From positions 2,517,001 through 2,581,000 of the forward strand of contig JAMKCF010000023.1 in assembly GCA_023634235.1 (NCBI GenBank): a stretch of 64,000 nt of DNA, given 5' to 3'. Position 1 is the first letter of the stretch, and each line of letters starts with the position of its first letter. Shown here piece after piece: positions 48,901 through 56,600 of the stretch. The notes under the pieces are model-generated. The model ran no database searches. It saw nothing but the letters and a program-made list of their open reading frames with translations, and had not been told where the DNA came from. The position numbers and the translations under genes were made by a program. The stretch comes from Pisaster brevispinus. Lineage: Eukaryota > Echinodermata > Asteroidea > Forcipulatida > Asteriidae.

Positions 48901-51195
48901 TTTTCTGGAGAATGATGTGAGATGGAGTAGTTGCCAAGGCAGCACACGTGTCTACCGTGGTTATCCCTGTGGTCTGTGGAGTCTTTTCCACACTCTAACT
49001 GTCAGCCAGGCAGCATTGCATTCAAATGGTAGGTTAACATTCATGCTAACTGTCAGCCAGGCAGCATTGCATTCAAATGGTAGGTTAACATTCATGCTAA
49101 CTGTCAGGCAGGCAGCATTGCATTCAAATGGTAGGTTAACATTCATGCTAACTGTCAGCCAGGCAGCATTGCATTCAAATGGTAGGTTAACATTCATGCT
49201 AACTGTCAGCCAGGCAGCATTGCATTCAAATGGTAGGTTAACATTCATGCTAACTGTCAGCCAGGCAGCTTTGCATTCAAATGGTAGGTTAACATTCATG
49301 CTAACTGTCAGCCAGGCAGCATTGCATTCAAATGGTAGGTTAACATTCATGCTAACTGTCAGCCAGGCAGCATTGCATTCAAATGGTAGGTTAACATTCA
49401 TGCTAACTGTCAGCCAGGCAGCTTTGCATTCAAATGGTAGGTTAACATTCATGCTAACTGTCAGCCAGGCAGCATTGCATTCAAATGGTAGGTTAACATT
49501 CATGCTAACTGTCAGCCAGGCAGCATTGCATTCAAATGGTAGGTTAACATTCATGCTAACTGTCAGCCAGGCAGCTTTGCATTCAAATGGTAGGTTAACA
49601 TTCATGCTAACTGTCAGCCAGGCAGCATTGCATTCAAATGGTAGGTTAACATTCATGCTAACTGTCAGCCAGGCAGCATTGCATTCAAATGGTAGGTTAA
49701 CATTCATGCTAACTGTCAGCCAGGCAGCTTTGCATTCAAATGGTAGGTTAACATTCATGCTAACTGTCAGCCAGGCAGCATTGCATTCAAATGGTAGGTT
49801 AACATTCATGCTAACTGTCAGCCAGGCAGCTTTGCATTCAAATGGTAGGTTAACATTCATGCTAACTGTCAGCCAGGCAGCTTTGCATTCAAATGGTAGG
49901 TTAACATTCATGCTAACTGTCAGCCAGGCAGCTTTGCATTCAAATGGTAGGTTAACATTCATGCTAACTGTCAGCCAGGCAGCTTTGCATTCAAATGGTA
50001 GGTTAACATTCATGCTAACTGTCAGCCAGGCAGCATTGCATTCAAATGGTAGGTTAACATTCATGCTAACTGTCAGCCAGGCAGCATTGCTTTCAAATGG
50101 TAGGTTAACATTCATGCTAACTGTCAGCCAGGCAGCATTGCATTCAAATGGTAGGTAAACAAAAACAAAAAAGTAAACAGTTGAAAACAAATAAATAAGG
50201 TTTGCAAAATATCTTATTTTTGGGGTATATTATCTTATTTGTATTCCTTTTTAAGCAGCTAGAAGTACTACTAGTAAGTATTGCTGTATTAAGTGCGAGT
50301 CTGATTTTGGGAAAATTTGCATACATGTATATACAATCCAGAGCTGTCACCTCTTCCTGGTTCTGCAGAAAGTTTCCTGAAAATAAACCAACCTTTCCAT
50401 GTCCTGATGAACAATTTTGGAAATCTTTCTGAGTGTGGAAGTTTTTCCCTATTATGTTGAATGTAATTCTAAATATCTCCCTGATTGTTGTACAAAGTCA
50501 CCATGATTGCAAGATGCAAATGATGGCAGTTCTGTCAATCTAGTTGAGATGTAGTAGTCAGTGATCCTCTAGCTCTGAGATCTATTGCAATTATTGGTTT
50601 TGAAAACAATTTATTTGAAGTGAAAATATACTTGAAGATTATCTGTCTTTTCATGATTGTAGATGTGGATGCTGATAGCAAGGAAGTACTCATTGCAATG
50701 AAAGGATACATGAAGTACTTCTTTGGATGTCGAGAGTGTAGTGATAACTTTGCTGAAGAAAGTGTTAGCCTGGATTCCAGCGTAGTTTCATTAGATGACT
50801 CCATATTGTGGCTGTGGGAGACTCATAACCATGTCAATAAACGCTTGGCAGGAGCTCTATCTGAAGATCCTCAATATCCCAAAGTACAGTTTCCATCAGA
50901 GTCTGAATGCCAGCCATGCCATGATCCAGTAAATCTGGGTCATTGGAAGAAGTCGGCTGTCTTACACTACCTGAAGGAGTTCTATAGTGTTAAGAACATA
51001 GATATGAAAGTAGACAGGTTTAAAGGTCTGAAGTTTGATCAGAAAGTTACATTCGGGTATTTCACAATTGGCATAAATGCAACAGATATTAGTATGTGCC
51101 TGCTCCTCTACAGTATATGTTCTGTATTACTTCTTGTGATTTGTTTATATATCAATCATAGGAGAAAGAGGAAATATGTAAAGTACATCATTTGA
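33728..51195 (+). CDS. Sulfhydryl oxidase QSOX, complete 12-exon gene
   Basis: QSOX proteins make disulfides in secreted proteins. The thioredoxin domain oxidises substrate thiols and passes electrons to the FAD-bound Erv/ALR domain, which reduces O2 to H2O2, in the ER/Golgi or outside the cell. I reconstructed 12 exons with GT-AG borders: 33728-33995, 35628-35728, 36690-36735, 40609-40711, 42160-42259, 42590-42741, 43999-44075, 44310-44451, 45984-46113, 47353-47487, 48890-49028, 50663-51195. They total 1926 nt, an unbroken frame of 641 residues, close to the family's usual 600-750. Seen in order: signal peptide (1-27), CGHC (71-74), a redox-inactive Trx-like domain (~140-285), a helical linker, and the Erv domain with C433/C445, the W-x2-HNHVN FAD motif (516-523), C487-x2-C490 and C547-x2-C550. 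A C-terminal membrane segment (about 605-625) has a basic tail. Exon 11 ends in a 23-copy splice-donor array. No poly(A) signal was found close to the stop. Confidence 0.93.
34436..34543. mobile_element. 108-bp TA-flanked hairpin MITE in QSOX intron 1
   Basis: GACCCAGTAACTGGGG then GCTGTACTCCTTT at the left is matched by AAAGGAGTACAGC and CCCCAGTTACTGGGTC at the right, with one mismatch. TA flanks both ends (34,434-34,435 and 34,544-34,545). The inner part is ~45 bp. CCCAGTAACTGGG is itself a near-palindrome. Confidence 0.85.
35628..35728 (+). CDS. QSOX exon 2: Trx domain
   Basis: The acceptor TCTCCAG precedes it. It encodes a segment with GAVNCADQTNSKIC and ends in GFPTLR, the conserved cis-Pro loop of the thioredoxin fold. 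The donor is AGG/GTAAGT, phase 0. Confidence 0.92.
36277..36354. repeat. Near-perfect palindrome in QSOX intron 2
   Basis: The arms GCATTAATAGTCAGTTTAG and CTAAACTGACTGTTAATGC pair around the centre TATACACTGTACAGTGTATA with essentially no loop. The outer GAAATCA/TGATTTC pair extends the stem with a small bulge. Total length is about 78 bp, a cruciform-capable sequence. Confidence 0.85.
36690..36735 (+). CDS. QSOX exon 3 (46 bp)
   Basis: This very short exon encodes LFRALQKNGTGDVSK, matching the FFKAFTKNGSG segment of known QSOX. The acceptor is ATAAAG at 36,684-36,689. The alternative CTTTTCAG eight bases later would break the frame to exon 4, which supports the start chosen. The donor is G/GTATGT. 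Confidence 0.82.
37594..37697. repeat. 30-bp tandem repeat, 3.5 copies (QSOX intron 3)
   Basis: Units start CTGCAGATTGGGCAGCTTAA at 37,594, 37,624, 37,654 and 37,684 (the last partial). The first has T for G at one position. The rest of intron 3 (36,736-40,608) shows a C-run/A-run at 38,127-38,170, a SINE/LINE-like 3' tail with GCGCTATAATAAG near 38,845, and otherwise nothing I can assign. Confidence 0.85.
40609..40711 (+). CDS. QSOX exon 4
   Basis: The acceptor TTTTGAAG is preceded by a T-rich tract. It encodes PRDVIHLRHALIDHI and the W-P-x-L-E-P segment that joins the Trx domain to the second Trx-like domain. The donor is CG/GTAAAA. Confidence 0.9.
41095..41195. repeat. ~48-bp imperfect tandem duplication (QSOX intron 4)
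   Basis: AGTGACATTTGGACTTGTAA and AGTGACATTTGGACTTGCAA begin two adjacent copies ending in GGGTTGTTCTTAG and GGGTTGCTCTTGAG. Farther along the same intron, 41,800-41,870, words AGGACTAGTCCT and TTAGGACTA form a short palindromic dispersed repeat. Confidence 0.6.
42160..42259 (+). CDS. QSOX exon 5: second Trx-like domain start
   Basis: The acceptor TACTAACAG contains a consensus branch-like TACTAAC directly at the acceptor. It encodes IKWLLEDFARN and ESYAGRE, the conserved S-Y-x-G-R-E block. The donor is GAG/GTGAGA, phase 0. Confidence 0.9.
42590..42741 (+). CDS. QSOX exon 6: second Trx-like domain
   Basis: The acceptor is TATATTTAG. It encodes the strand-helix part with VVVVRVLQQD and VTRFPSLFVFKQN. 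The Cys pair of a classical Trx is absent, as usual for this domain. The donor is AA/GTAAGT. Confidence 0.9.
43560..43820 (-). mobile_element. Diverged tRNA-derived SINE (QSOX intron 6)
   Basis: It matches, with many changes, the SINE at 61,242-61,650 in the same orientation. Shared blocks are CATCCGAAGGA, GGACACAAGTGTCACG, CACACTCTGCTGATCAGAAA and CAGCCACGACAC. The B-box position reads GGATTGAAACCC (plus strand), so it is mutated. Confidence 0.75.
43999..44075 (+). CDS. QSOX exon 7
   Basis: The acceptor is TTTCCTTTCAG, a strong polypyrimidine tract. It encodes SDTRESIYSALQAYLNQ, the end of the second Trx-like domain. The donor is AAAG/GTAAGT, phase 1. Confidence 0.9.
44310..44451 (+). CDS. 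QSOX exon 8: linker, with NAGNAG acceptor
   Basis: It encodes a low-conservation linker rich in Asn/Arg/His. The acceptor is the tandem AAGCAG (44,304-44,309). Use of either AG keeps the frame and adds or omits one Ala codon. The polypyrimidine tract is weak. The donor is AG/GTATAT. Confidence 0.85.
45310..45850. repeat. Degenerate ~150-bp tandem repeat with conserved stem-loops (QSOX intron 8)
   Basis: About four copies share CATAACTCCT, CACACATTGGATT, GTGACCCTATTTGACTTT and AAGTTGAAGTTT blocks. Three of them contain a stem-loop at the same place: ACTTCCGG/CTGGAAGT (45,417-45,438), ACTTTCGGTT/AACCGAAAGT (45,714-45,734) and ACTTTCCAGTT/AACTGAAAGT (45,774-45,796). The paired bases differ between copies but mostly still pair. 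Confidence 0.65.
45984..46113 (+). CDS. QSOX exon 9: helical region before Erv
   Basis: The acceptor is ACTGTTAG. It encodes MQDLESTLIYSLKHEIG and LEALKAYIQVLNK, the conserved helical domain of QSOX. The donor is AAA/GTAAGT, phase 0. Confidence 0.92.
46892..47060. repeat. Short palindrome plus ~60-bp degenerate repeat (QSOX intron 9)
   Basis: ACACAGAAAT pairs with ATTTCTGTGT at 46,892-46,918. TGCACTCGA words recur four times over the next 140 bp with AAACTATT between them, consistent with a decayed tandem repeat. Intron 10 (47,488-48,889) shows nothing recognisable. Confidence 0.5.
47353..47487 (+). CDS. QSOX exon 10: helical region
   Basis: The acceptor is TGTGACCAG. It encodes YFPGR and downstream SNLHRMLQ...WFNILQRVQ, matching the YFPGR...LHSVNEWL block of known QSOX. 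The donor is CAG/GTATGT, phase 0. Confidence 0.92.
48890..49028 (+). CDS. QSOX exon 11 (to first donor): Erv domain start
   Basis: The acceptor is TTTCTTTACAG. It encodes FFLENDVRW, CQGSTRVYRGYPC (C433/C445 structural disulfide) and GLWSLFHTLTVSQAALHSN. The normal end by homology is the first of 23 tandem donors, AATG/GTAGGT at 49,029. The exon could instead extend by up to 22 units of 51 bp, to 50,150, without a stop. Confidence 0.9.
48995..50152 (+). repeat. 51-bp tandem array duplicating the QSOX exon 11 splice donor, 23 copies
   Basis: 22 full 51-bp units and a final 23rd copy follow one another without spacing. Each unit is 34 bp equal to the end of exon 11 (CTAACTGTCAGCCAGGCAGC and following, to CAAATG), then GTAGGTTAACATTCATG from the start of the intron. 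The copies therefore hold 23 identical donors AAATG/GTAGGT, at 49,029 and every 51 bp to 50,151. The unit is 17 codons with no stop, reading LTVSQAALHSNGRLTFM. The frame stays open through the entire array and closes only at TAA 50,156. Units are nearly identical. A recurring silent A/T difference (GCA or GCT for Ala) and two amino-acid changes (unit 3 Ser to Arg, unit 22 His to Leu) are the variants I see. Confidence 0.97.
50663..51195 (+). CDS. QSOX exon 12: Erv catalytic part, membrane anchor, stop
   Basis: The acceptor is ATGATTGTAG. It encodes DVDADSKEVLIAMKGYMKYF then FGCREC (proximal CxxC near FAD), LWLWETHNHVN (FAD binding), LAGALSEDPQYPKVQ and CQPC. It ends with a ~20-residue hydrophobic segment (MCLLLYSICSVLLLVICLYI) and a basic cytoplasmic tail before TGA. 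Confidence 0.95.
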
Positions 51196-51356
51196 ACTGA
51201 CTCTAAGACTGTGTCACAGTACTCCAGCCTTGTCATTTTAAACAAAATAGTATTTATGCAAAGTTAAAGTTTGAATAATGTCATGACCAAGAAGTAGCCT
51301 AAAACATTCAATATGATGCAATATAAAGGCACATGCAATACTTATTGGTTAGGAAC
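51196..51356 (+). other. QSOX 3' untranslated region (start)
   Basis: Non-coding sequence after the QSOX stop. No AATAAA or ATTAAA was recognised before the inverted-repeat element begins, so the transcript end may lie within or beyond that element. Confidence 0.4.
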
Positions 51357-52060
51357 CTTGTCAAAACTAATCCCGGACAGCCAATGGGCGGCGCCGGTCC
51401 ATGACCAGGTTTCTTGTCCCATGTTGAATTCCCTTGTAGTGATTACTTCATCGGATGGGCCATGGGATAAGTTCACAGTGACTGGCCTTCACCAGAGATG
51501 GTTTGTTTACAAACCGCAGAGTCTTTAGATCGCTATCTACTGGAAAACCAGCAGGGGGTCTCCCAAGGGTAGGTTTTCGGTTTCACGGTTAGGCCTCAAT
51601 GACCCTCAGTATTTACTAAAGACAAAATGGTCGTATCATAGATGATCATTTGATGCTTACATTCCATTAGTTTAATTATTAACTGGTAACCTATAACATT
51701 TAAGAATGGAGGAAGGGAACACAAGCAACGGTTTACAGGAACTTGGCTAGTAATTTTGTCTATTGCAAAAAACAATGGGTTAAAAACTCCACCACACTAC
51801 AGTGACCTCCAAACGGTCAGACCAGACTCAGACTCACTACAAACCACAAACTGCAAGTTTGTTTATGTTAGTGTTTAATCAGCCAGTGAAACCGCAGAGC
51901 ACTCTGTGGGGTGCCTTGGGTACTGTGCATCAGACAGGAGGATACTGTTCAGCGTGTGAAACATCGTCTCATTGGAACTCCCATCCGATGGCCGGTCCAA
52001 CAAAAATTTGACATGGGATGAACCTTGTCCAACGGTCTGTCCGGGATTAATTTTGACAAG
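51357..52060. mobile_element. ~700-bp element with 24-bp inverted termini after QSOX
   Basis: The left end is CTTGTCAAAACTAATCCCGG then ACAG. The right end is its reverse complement with one mismatch (CTGTCCGG, then GATTAATTTTGACAAG at 52,045-52,060). Blocks near each end are also related in inverse (GGTTTGTTTACAAACCGCAG; AACCGCAGAGCACTCTG). No coding capacity is evident. No clear target duplication was found. Confidence 0.75.
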
Positions 52061-52510
52061 ACCCCTTATTAAAGTTCTTATGAAGTGGTATTTATTCACA
52101 TCACATATTTTGTTGCTTAATATATGGTTTTATGTTAGTAAAACACAATACTTGTTGTTTGTTATGTTATTGAACTTTAATTGCGAGTTATTTCCTTTTA
52201 ATGTATCCTCAAACAAATTCACAAAATGTATTCTCCATATCAAAATTGCCTAGTGGCGCACTTTTGAGTAGACCTAAGTAGGCATTGAATGGACAAGGCA
52301 TATGATGCAGTGACACTGCACATTCCTGACCATTTAGATTGCAGACTGACACCATCTTTAGTAGTGTTGCAACCAGCAACAATACACCTTGACAGCATTG
52401 TCCATGGAACACAAGCCAAATGTCCAAAGATTTGTCCAAAGAAACAAAATGCTTGAAGTTACATTCACACTTCTTGACCGCAGTGTACTGATTGACATCT
52501 TGTTTCTATA

Positions 52511-53382
52511 GCCCTTTTCACACGACGGAAAAAACGAACATTCTTTGCGAAATTTTACAATTTTTTCTAAAAAATTACAAATTGGCTTCGTGTGAAAGGA
52601 CAGTAATATTTTACATCGCCTACATTCCTTGTGAAATTTTCGCAAACCTTGCGAAATTTTGTAGTAGGTCCCGACCTCCGACAAAATCTTACGCTAGCCT
52701 AATTTTTCGCAAGGAATCTAGTCAAACCTTCGTGTGAAACGATCCGTTGTTTATTGACCGACAATCCTCGCGAAAGCGGTATTAACACGCATGCGTGAGG
52801 AACCTTCGGGAGCCGACCTTTGTGTGTTTACACACCGTTACCGGGCACTGGTCACCGTTGCGACCATTTGCCACCTCGTCCGCGATTTCCCGCCAAACAT
52901 GGCCGTTTTGGGTCAAACCATCATTTTAGATTGGGCGGTTTCCTTCTCCATAATGTTTATCAAGGCAATCGTTTCCTCGTAGCACCAAGATTTCTTGGCC
53001 TTCTTACTCTTATCTTTGGTTGATGTCTTCGCCGGTCGTTTTTTGGAGGATATTATGGGCATAGTATTATGAATGGACTACCCAACGTCTTCGCGAGTGT
53101 CAGCCATTTTGAAGAATGTTTACATGGTTTATTTTTTACCGCGACACACTGTGCACACGCGACATACGTCATCATTTAACTGGTACTAGCGCTGTTTAAG
53201 AACAAAAACTCTATAGTTCAGTGGTAACCAGCTAAGTCTGTACTCTCGTCTCATGGAACGTGGTCACATTTTTACTTGGTGTCGTTTGAAAGCTTGCGCA
53301 AGCGGGCAGGCGTGGGATGACTTCAGCGCTCGTTAAATTCGTCGCAAGGAATGTTGGTTTTTTTTTCTCGTGTGAAAAGGGC
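52511..53382 (-). mobile_element. Inverted copy 2 of the Myb/SANT element (ORF broken)
   Basis: Ends GCCCTTTTCACACGAC and TCGTGTGAAAAGGGC match the 29,951-30,829 element, which lies in the opposite orientation. The Myb/SANT frame is on the minus strand starting at ~53,108. It has a G-to-T change creating TAG at codon 10, so it cannot make the full protein. The left flank is TA and the right flank is TT, so a TA duplication is not fully preserved. Confidence 0.85.
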
Positions 53383-56375
53383 TTAAGTCTACGCAACAAA
53401 TTTGCCTGCTTTTATTGGTGCAGGTATCACCCCAAGTTTTAGTTGGGGTGTTTGTTTGTTTGTTTGGGGTTTTTTTTTTTTTTGGGGGGGGGGGTTGCAA
53501 GCAGAATATAAACCTATAAATTTTGAACAAACATCAGTTATAGGTCAGTTATAAGTGCACATTTTGTAGCAACTGGCAGGCATGCAACTCTTCCGCGTTT
53601 CCGCGGATTTCCGCGTTTTTTTTTTAATGATCAGCGCTAAAAAAAAAAAAAAATCGTTGCTTGGCAACAACAATGTACAACCACAATAATGTGAAATAAG
53701 CCTAGTACATGCTAAGAATGCACCTAAGAGCATAATAAACCTCAACATTTTCTAGGGTACCATTGTGGATCTCATGTCCCTTGGCGTTTTGGCTGCCTCG
53801 CTCCGCGCTTGCGTTGTGCCTTTGAAAATTTCCTCTTTTTTTTTCATCGGGCAGTTGCATGCCTGAACTGGGAAATAATTATAATTGATAGACTTTTGAG
53901 GTTTATCAATGTGCTCAAAGCCATGCAGTGAAATGCTTGCTTATGCAGAAGGGCTTTATATTGTTAAACAATTGTCTGTCCCTCCATTGCTTTGGAATGG
54001 CACTCTGATCTCTGTCTCATCACATGTAGAATGAGACGGACTTCTTTCATCCATGTCAGTAGCTGAACGGGTTTAACCCATCTACCAACCACCATGTATC
54101 CATGTACACTGCATTGTGGCGAACCCATCTACACATGTAGCAACATACCACCACCATAATTAATAGATGTACAATGTATTTACAGATAACATTAATGTAC
54201 ATGAATGATAAATCCACTAAGACAGAGTATGTGTCAATTTGAGACGATATTTTGTGTATCTTATTGATTTATTACCTTAAAAGGAAACCACCTAATTGGA
54301 ATAAATGTGTTTGGAAGTACACTTACTTCAGTCAAAAGCCCTGCAAACATCATTGTTAAGCATTCCCACCTAATCATCAAGATCTATTTCATGAATATCA
54401 ATGTTATGATTGTAGTCATGTTAAAGGAAGTACAGGGTGTAGTGCCATCCAGTATTGTGATTTGAAGCACATGGTCGGGCAGTTCTAGTAACGTGTATAC
54501 ATGACGTGCGCATGTAAGTACTCTAGCATGACGAGTAACCTCAGGAGAATGGTTGATTCTTGCTTTGATGTTGGTCCATCCTTTCTCCTTACAATGTCCA
54601 TGACTTGAACCACATCAACATAAGCATTTTAATGTGGCTCAAACATGCAAGTTGTTTTTGAAGGATGTGTGTAAGGTCATTAGAAAAAACAAATGGCAAA
54701 AGTAATAAATGGAAAGGTATGAATATTGAGTTCTGGTATCATTTTAAGATTAAAGCCAGCCACCAGGAAACCAGTCAACCAGATTGCTCCATGTCTGTCT
54801 TAAGTTTTCATTCACAATGAAAAGGTATGTTGACCAAGGAAGAAGTGTTTGTTGACATATATGTTGACCAGAGAAGAGGCCTTTGTTGTCACTTATTTTG
54901 ACTTGGGAAGAGTTCTTTGTTGGCAATTATGTTGGGTAGCAAAGAGGTTTTTGGCATTTATGTTAACCAAGGAAGTGGTCTTTGTTGGCATTTATATTGA
55001 CCAAGGAAGTGGCTTTGTTTGCATTTATGTTGGGTAGGGAAGAGGTTCTTGGCATTAACTTGACCAAGGAAGAGGTCTTGGTCATCATACCTTTTCTTGA
55101 AATATTAATGAAGACCTTGGTCAACATAACCTTTTTTAAGTATCAAGATAAAAACTTCTCCATTAGCATTTATGTTAGCCAAAGAAGAGGTCTTTGTTGG
55201 GGTTTATATTGACCAAGGAAGAGGTCTTTTTTAAATATTTATGTTGAACAAGGAAGAGGCTTTGTTTGCATTTATGTTGACTCGTCACTGGTCAACATAA
55301 ATTCCAACAAAGGCCTCTTCGTTGGTCAATATACTTTTTTAAGAATCAAGATAAAAACTTCTTCCTTAGCATTTATGTTGAACAAGGAAGAAGTCTTTGT
55401 TGGAATTTATTGCCAATATTTTAAGTTTAAGTCGCGCATGTTTTTGTTTGCCTGAAATTATAAGAACATGAATTAATTGGCACACTTACCCAAGATTGCA
55501 GTAATGGGAAGAAGCTTGTAGTGGCAACAGAAGGATGATGATAACAAATATATAAGACTCCTTACCTATTTTCCATATGATGGACATTTTCCTGCAGTAG
55601 AGGCTGGGGGGGGGGGGGGGGGTTTCCTTGACAATTAAGATTCCTACAAAAAAGTTCATTACATGCCTCTTGTATGCTGCTTGACATTTCCAATGAGTTA
55701 TGCTTACAGTCTAGCGTGCCCAAACTGTGTATTGTAATACTGTTTGTTTCCTTCAAGAGTAATCCTATTTATGGAGCTTAACACCATTTAATCAATCAGC
55801 TGTAAGTTCTGTCTAAAAACTTTAACTGCTGATGATGACCATAGCTCTTCCCATAGATAGTTCCCATTAGACGCCATCTTTACGGGCAAAATGCATTTTG
55901 GCTTGCAGGCACATCAAGCGCTCAAATTATTAATGCAGCCGCACTGTTGACTAACCCAATCGTACAATGAGTTTTGTGAAATGTGTGTGTGCTGCACGCC
56001 ATTCTCATGCAAAACGCATGACTGTGTGTTCCAAATTGCCCGTAAAGATCGCCGATTTACGTCAAATTGCAACTTATCTTTTGTATGGCTTCTGACTGGC
56101 ACCCAAAACAAAGATATTGACAAAATAGGAAGACCACCAACATTAGGGCTAAAAGCTCAGTTGAGGGCTGGCACATTAATCCAGTGGTCACAGATTCAAA
56201 TACTATTTGAGTTAATTTACCCCTCCCCAACTATGAGTATCAATCAGCATTGTATTAAAAGATATGGCAAAATTAATACTTTTATTCAAATCAGCGTGTG
56301 AACTTATATACTAAATCATTTAACCCAATTACAAAAAGAGGAAGGAAATGTGTGCATGATCAAAATTTCCAGTAT
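53383..56375. other. Intergenic, repeats only
   Basis: It contains T/G runs at 53,470-53,495, CCGCGTTTCCGCGGATTTCCG at ~53,592, a G-run of 17 at 55,606-55,622 and the 54.8-55.4 kb minisatellite. No gene is supported. Confidence 0.5.
54824..55410. repeat. Degenerate ~36-40-bp minisatellite
   Basis: About 15 loose copies of CATTTATGTTGACCAAGG followed by AAGAGGTCTTTGTTGG. At ~55,288-55,330 an inverted block (GGTCAACATAAATTCCAACA) is embedded, allowing hairpins. Open frames are artefacts. Confidence 0.75.
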
Positions 56376-56600
56376 TTCCTGTTTGTGAGTGCTGCAGTTA
56401 GCATTGGTGCATGCTCACGCAGGTAACATGTTCCTGTTTGTGAGTGCTGCAGTTAGCATTGGTGCATGCTCACGCAGGTAACATGTTCCTGTTTGTGAGT
56501 GCTGCAGTTAGCATTGGTGCATGCTCACAAAGATATCATGTTCCTGTTTGTGAGTGCTGCAGTTAGCATTGGTGCATATATGCTCACGCAGGTAACATGT
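56376..56600. repeat. 55-bp tandem repeat, 4 copies
   Basis: Units TTCCTGTTTGTGAGTGCTGC followed by AGTTAGCATTGGTGCATGCT and CACGCAGGTAACATG. The third has AAAGATATC in place of CGCAGGTAAC, and the fourth has an ATAT insertion. GTGAGTGCTGCA and TGCATGCTCAC can pair within each unit. Confidence 0.9.

Noticed and set aside
48961..50190. Minus-strand open frame of 409 codons opposite the QSOX array
   Set aside because: It is the antisense of the 51-bp repeat. The plus strand is continuous with conserved QSOX exon 11.
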